From CAZKWG01 sp964615375 (lineage in GTDB: Bacteria > Myxococcota_A > UBA796 > CAZKWG01), in assembly GCA_964615375.1 (NCBI GenBank), contig CAZTOW010000031.1, positions 53,270-117,269 on the forward strand: a DNA stretch of 64,000 bases. Reading direction: 5' to 3'. The position numbers were made by a program, and so were the translations under genes. This document shows, in pieces, positions 57,737 to 64,000 of the stretch. The notes under the pieces are model-generated. The model was not told where the DNA came from, ran no database searches, and was given only the letters and a program-made list of their open reading frames with translations. Numbering within the stretch: the stretch's first letter is position 1; each line of letters starts with the position of its first letter.

Positions 57737-57760
57737 GGAGCGCGTATATCAACGCGCTCC
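57737..57760. repeat. Perfect hairpin upstream of smc
   Basis: GGAGCGCGT and ACGCGCTCC pair over nine bases around the six-base loop ATATCA. It lies 145 bp before the smc start and 17 bp after the larger inverted repeat. No T tract follows, so it is more likely a binding site or RNA element than a terminator. Confidence 0.6.
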
Positions 57761-57904
57761 TGCTCGTGATGGCTCCTCGCGCCCCTGTCGTGTTACCCTG
57801 GGCCTCCTCCCTCCGAGCTCCGCCTCTGAGCTCACCCCCTGGGTCCTCCCACCGGGCCCGGTCCCTCCCCCCTCCTCCCGCCTCCCTGGGCAGACCGGCA
57901 CGCC

Positions 57905-61552
<3,648 letters not shown>

Positions 61553-61555
<3 letters not shown>

Positions 61556-61794
61556 GCGCCCCAGGCTAAGCGCGCCGCGGGCTAAGCGCGCCGCGGGCTA
61601 AGCGCGCCGCGGGCTAAGCGCGCCCCGGGCTAAGCGCGCCCCGGGCTAAGCGCGCCCCGGGCTAAGCGCGCCCCGGGCTANNNNNNNNNNNNNNNNNNNN
61701 NNNNNNNNNNNNNNNNNNNNNNNNNNNNNNNNNNNNNNNNNNNNNNNNNNNNNNNNNNNNNNNNNNNNNNNNNNNNNNNNAGCGCGCCCCGGGC
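61553..61794. repeat. 16-bp tandem array anchored on the smc stop codon, interrupted by an assembly gap
   Basis: The array starts at the smc TGA with a 14-bp unit, then at least seven 16-bp units (TAAGCGCGCCGCGGGC or the CCCC variant) from 61567 to the gap, and resumes after the N run up to about 61794. Each unit starts with TAA and is nearly all G+C otherwise. The period of 16 puts stops in all three frames. The gap lies inside the array, so the true copy number is unknown. Confidence 0.9.
61681..61780. other. Assembly gap (100 N)
   Basis: Exactly one hundred undetermined bases inside the 16-bp tandem array; round length indicates a scaffold placeholder and not a measured size. It separates smc from ftsY, so the adjacency of the two genes depends on scaffolding. 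Confidence 0.99.
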
Positions 61795-61849
61795 TGGCCG
61801 CGGCGAGGGCGGGAGGGTAGGAGCCTGCTCGTACGGAGGCGGGCGCCTG

Positions 61850-62917
61850 ATGAACGATCTTCCGCTGATCGGTGGGGTCATCGCCGCGCTGCTGGCGGTG
61901 ATCGCCGTCTTGTGGGCGCGGAGACGGCGGATCGGGGTCAACCCGCCGGAGGAGGGCGCGCCGCAGCAGGCTCCCGTCGCGACCCCCGCGCCCAGCGGCG
62001 TCGCCAGCCGCTTCCTGCTCGGCCTCGCCCGCAGCCGCGACGCCCTCTCCCGCACCATCGCGCGCGCGTTCTCGGGCGGGAAGGGGAGCGAAGGCTGGGC
62101 GCTGGCGGTGGAGGAGGCGCTCATCAGCTCGGACGTGGGCGTCCGCACCTCCAGCGAGATCGCCGGCGCCCTGCGAGAGCGCCTGGGGGCCTCGCCCGCG
62201 CCGTCCGCGCTCCGCGACGCGCTCCGGGGAGAGCTCCAGCGCATCCTGGGCGAGCCCTCGCCCATCGCCACCGTGGAGCAGGGGCCGCTGGTCATCCTGG
62301 TGGTGGGGGTGAACGGCTCCGGCAAGACCACCACCATCGGCAAGCTGGCGGCGCGCTACCGGCAGGCCGGCAAGAAGGTCGTGCTCGCCGCGGGCGACAC
62401 CTTCCGCGCCGGGGCCATCGAGCAGCTCAAGGTCTGGGGCGAGCGGGCCGCGGTGCCCGTGATCGCGCACCAGGAGGGGGCGGATCCGGCGGCGGTCATC
62501 TTCGACGGGGTGAACGCTGGAATCTCGCGCGGGGCGGACGTGGTCATCTGCGACACCGCCGGGCGCCTGCAGGCGCAAAAGCCGCTGATGGACGAGCTCG
62601 GCAAGGTGGTGCGCGTCATGCGCAAGGCGGTGCCCACGGCGCCCCACGAGGTGCTCCTGGTGCTGGACGCGACCATCGGGCAGAACGCGCTCTCCCAGGC
62701 CCGGGTCTTCAAGGACGTGGTCGGGGTGACCGGCGTGGTGCTCACCAAGCTCGACGGGACCGCGCGGGGAGGGGTTGTGCTCGCCGTGCGCCAGGAGATG
62801 GGACTCCCGGTGAAGCTGGTGGGCCTCGGAGAGAAGATTGAGGATCTGCGCGACTTCGACCCCGCGGCCTTCGTGGACGCGCTCGTGCCCGAAGATCTCG
62901 GCGCGGGCGCGGGTTGA
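61850..62917 (+). CDS. ftsY: Signal recognition particle receptor FtsY
   Basis: The 355-residue SRP GTPase docks ribosome-SRP complexes at the membrane. It begins with a membrane helix (LIGGVIAALLAVIAVLWARR), then a short A-region, then N domain (FLLGLARSRDALSRTIARAF) and G domain: G1 VGVNGSGKTTTIGKLAARY, AGDTFRAGAIEQL, G3 ICDTAGRLQ, G4 TKLDGTARGG and VGLGEKIEDLRDFD. The ribosome site is GGAGGCGGG upstream of ATG 61850. Most Gram-negative FtsY proteins use amphipathic anchoring; here a real helix is seen. Confidence 0.94.
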   Translation: MNDLPLIGGVIAALLAVIAVLWARRRRIGVNPPEEGAPQQAPVATPAPSGVASRFLLGLARSRDALSRTIARAFSGGKGSEGWALAVEEALISSDVGVRTSSEIAGALRERLGASPAPSALRDALRGELQRILGEPSPIATVEQGPLVILVVGVNGSGKTTTIGKLAARYRQAGKKVVLAAGDTFRAGAIEQLKVWGERAAVPVIAHQEGADPAAVIFDGVNAGISRGADVVICDTAGRLQAQKPLMDELGKVVRVMRKAVPTAPHEVLLVLDATIGQNALSQARVFKDVVGVTGVVLTKLDGTARGGVVLAVRQEMGLPVKLVGLGEKIEDLRDFDPAAFVDALVPEDLGAGAG

Positions 62918-62948
62918 CGGGCGCGGGCGCAGACGCTAGCGTGACGCC

Positions 62949-63239
62949 ATGAACGTCCAGATCACCATCCGCGGCCGGCAGTACACGGTCCGGAGCGACG
63001 AGAGCGGGCAGGACATCCGGGAGGTCGCGGCCGACGTGGACGCGCGCCTCTCAGAGGTCGCGGGCCGCACGCGCACGCCCGACGAGTACACCATCGCGCT
63101 GCTCACGGCCATGAACCTGGCCAGCGAGAACCGACAGCTCCGGGCGCGGCTCGCGGAGCGCCTCGACGAGCTCGACCGGGAGGTGGCCTCCATCTCCGCG
63201 CTGGTGGAGAGCGTGCTCCCGCGTGAGGACCCGAGCTGA
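62949..63239 (+). CDS. zapA: Cell division protein ZapA
   Basis: The 96-residue protein has the ZapA pattern: VQITIRGRQYTVRSDESGQD, IREVAADVDARLSEVAGRTR, DEYTIALLTAMNLASENRQL and a C-terminal coiled coil (RARLAERLDELDREVASISA). ZapA crosslinks FtsZ filaments at the division site. It lies 31 bp after ftsY and three bp before the next gene. No 6S RNA, which often follows zapA in gammaproteobacteria, is seen. Confidence 0.88.
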   Translation: MNVQITIRGRQYTVRSDESGQDIREVAADVDARLSEVAGRTRTPDEYTIALLTAMNLASENRQLRARLAERLDELDREVASISALVESVLPREDPS

Positions 63240-63241
63240 CC

Positions 63242-63724
63242 ATGGCGCGGGTCGCGAGCGCGTTTCAGCTCCTCTGGGAGCGCGTCCCCGCGCCGCTCGT
63301 AGACCGGGGCGTGGGCCTGCTGCTGGCCGGGCCGGGGGCGACGGTGCTCCTCCTGGCCCGCTGGCTCGTGCCCAGCTCGGCGGGGATGGGGACGCACCTC
63401 CAGCTCGGGCTCAGCCCCTGCGTCATGCTCTCCCTCACCGGGTTTCCCTGCCCGATGTGCGGGATGACGACGACCTTCGCGTTGATGGCCGATGGAGATC
63501 TGGGGCGAGCCCTGGTGAACCAGCCCTTCGGCGTGGTCCTCTTCCTGTGCACTGTGGCCGCGACGGGGCTGGGCCTCGCGGACCTCATCCTGGGGCGCGG
63601 GCTGTGGCGTCGCGCGCTGAAGTGGGTTGAAGCTCGCGAATCTGCGATTGCCATCCTCCTGCTCGTGGGGATGACGCTGGGCTGGATCTACAAGAGCTGC
63701 ATCGTGAGAGGAATTTTCGCCTGA
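63242..63724 (+). CDS. DUF2752 membrane protein
   Basis: The 160-residue protein contains the DUF2752 core LSLTGFPCPMCGMTTTFALM and LGRALVNQPFGVVLFLC, with the CPxCG pair and three predicted membrane helices, ending in LLVGMTLGWIYKSCIVRGIF. The function of the family is unknown. ATG 63242 lies directly after the zapA stop, so it is probably translated with zapA. Confidence 0.85.
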   Translation: MARVASAFQLLWERVPAPLVDRGVGLLLAGPGATVLLLARWLVPSSAGMGTHLQLGLSPCVMLSLTGFPCPMCGMTTTFALMADGDLGRALVNQPFGVVLFLCTVAATGLGLADLILGRGLWRRALKWVEARESAIAILLLVGMTLGWIYKSCIVRGIFA

Positions 63725-64000
63725 GCCCTTGACGCTGCTCCATGAATCCCATAATCCTCAGGGGCCTCGAGCGACGCAACGAGCGTCGTCAGCACGTTCT
63801 CAACAGCACTCCCAAGCTCCTTCGCGAGCGGCTCTCGAAAAAAGATTCTGAATCGCTTGACGGCGAAACAGAGTCCAGATAAGAGGGTGGGCGCTTCGAG
63901 ATGGCGGCTCCGAACGGGAGCCCCGACGAGGCGAGGACACGGGGCATCCCCCTCTGGGGTGGATGTTCATCCGGTCTTTGAAAAACAGGTAGCAGCTTCT
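63725..64000. other. Non-coding end of window, lower GC, ending in a boxA-like motif
   Basis: No convincing gene is seen in these 276 bases, and A+T rises (AAAAAAGATTCTGAATC and similar). At 63973-63986 GGTCTTTGAAAAAC resembles the boxA-type antitermination leader found upstream of 16S rRNA genes, and also the ends of some CRISPR leaders. No rRNA or repeat array lies inside the window, so what follows cannot be told. Confidence 0.35.

Noticed and set aside
63240..63242. 6S RNA (ssrS) expected after zapA
   Set aside because: Only two bases separate zapA from the next gene and the non-coding end of the window shows no 6S-like long bulged hairpin that I can see.

Overview
The window is very GC-rich DNA (above 70 percent G+C by eye almost throughout) from a Gram-negative bacterium, most probably a Myxococcota / deltaproteobacterial lineage. 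The case rests on gene content: many short lipoproteins with clear lipoboxes, three MopE-type calcium-motif surface lipoproteins, an integrin-like FG-GAP protein, a Ser/Thr kinase with a PEGA domain, a large GAF histidine kinase, HTTM-domain membrane proteins and Roco (LRR-Roc-COR) GTPases. A 100-base run of N (61681-61780) shows that this is a scaffolded assembly, probably metagenomic. No lineage marker such as 16S rRNA is present, so the assignment is an inference.

Layout. (1) 0-18.9 kb holds signalling and housekeeping genes. A minus-strand, translationally coupled set encodes a KAP P-loop NTPase, a multi-GAF histidine kinase, a response regulator and a GAF-HD protein, followed by a methyltransferase; a membrane-bound class III cyclase lies just upstream. 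A PP2C phosphatase, an HD phosphohydrolase, an MFS transporter with an in-frame TGA and a NifU-like Fe-S protein follow. (2) 18.9-21.1 kb holds an acyl-CoA dehydrogenase and an HpnA-like SDR. (3) 21.1-33.3 kb is an accessory island. Two HTH-plus-Roco cassettes and one LRR-membrane derivative that has lost the GTPase lie on the minus strand. A frameshifted phage-antirepressor-like gene points away from them across an operator-like region. The island is bounded on both sides by pieces of the same genes (SDR 3' end, M28-like lipoprotein 5' end), and an unrelated VapBC-type toxin-antitoxin pair sits in the equivalent slot on each side. This is the most likely place for an undescribed conflict or signalling system. 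(4) 33.3-45.3 kb holds a JAMM protease, an HTTM gene pair, small enzymes and a cluster of secreted MopE-type lipoproteins. (5) 45.3-63.7 kb is core metabolism and cell biology: pyruvate dehydrogenase E1alpha-E1beta-E2, ArgS, a PEGA kinase, an LMW phosphatase, DeoC, a pyrimidine-nucleoside phosphorylase, a second HTTM pair, a TM2 protein, a gamma-carbonic-anhydrase-like protein, SMC, FtsY, ZapA and a DUF2752 protein. The last 276 bases are non-coding and end in a boxA-like motif.

Recurring themes are tight ATGA/GTGA-type coupling within gene sets; convergent genes that overlap at their 3' ends; and three places where a short tandem repeat starts exactly at a gene's stop codon, with each unit beginning with another stop codon. 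GTG starts are common. Several reading frames are broken by one base (MFS nonsense codon, antirepressor frameshifts); assembly error and real decay cannot be separated from the sequence alone.
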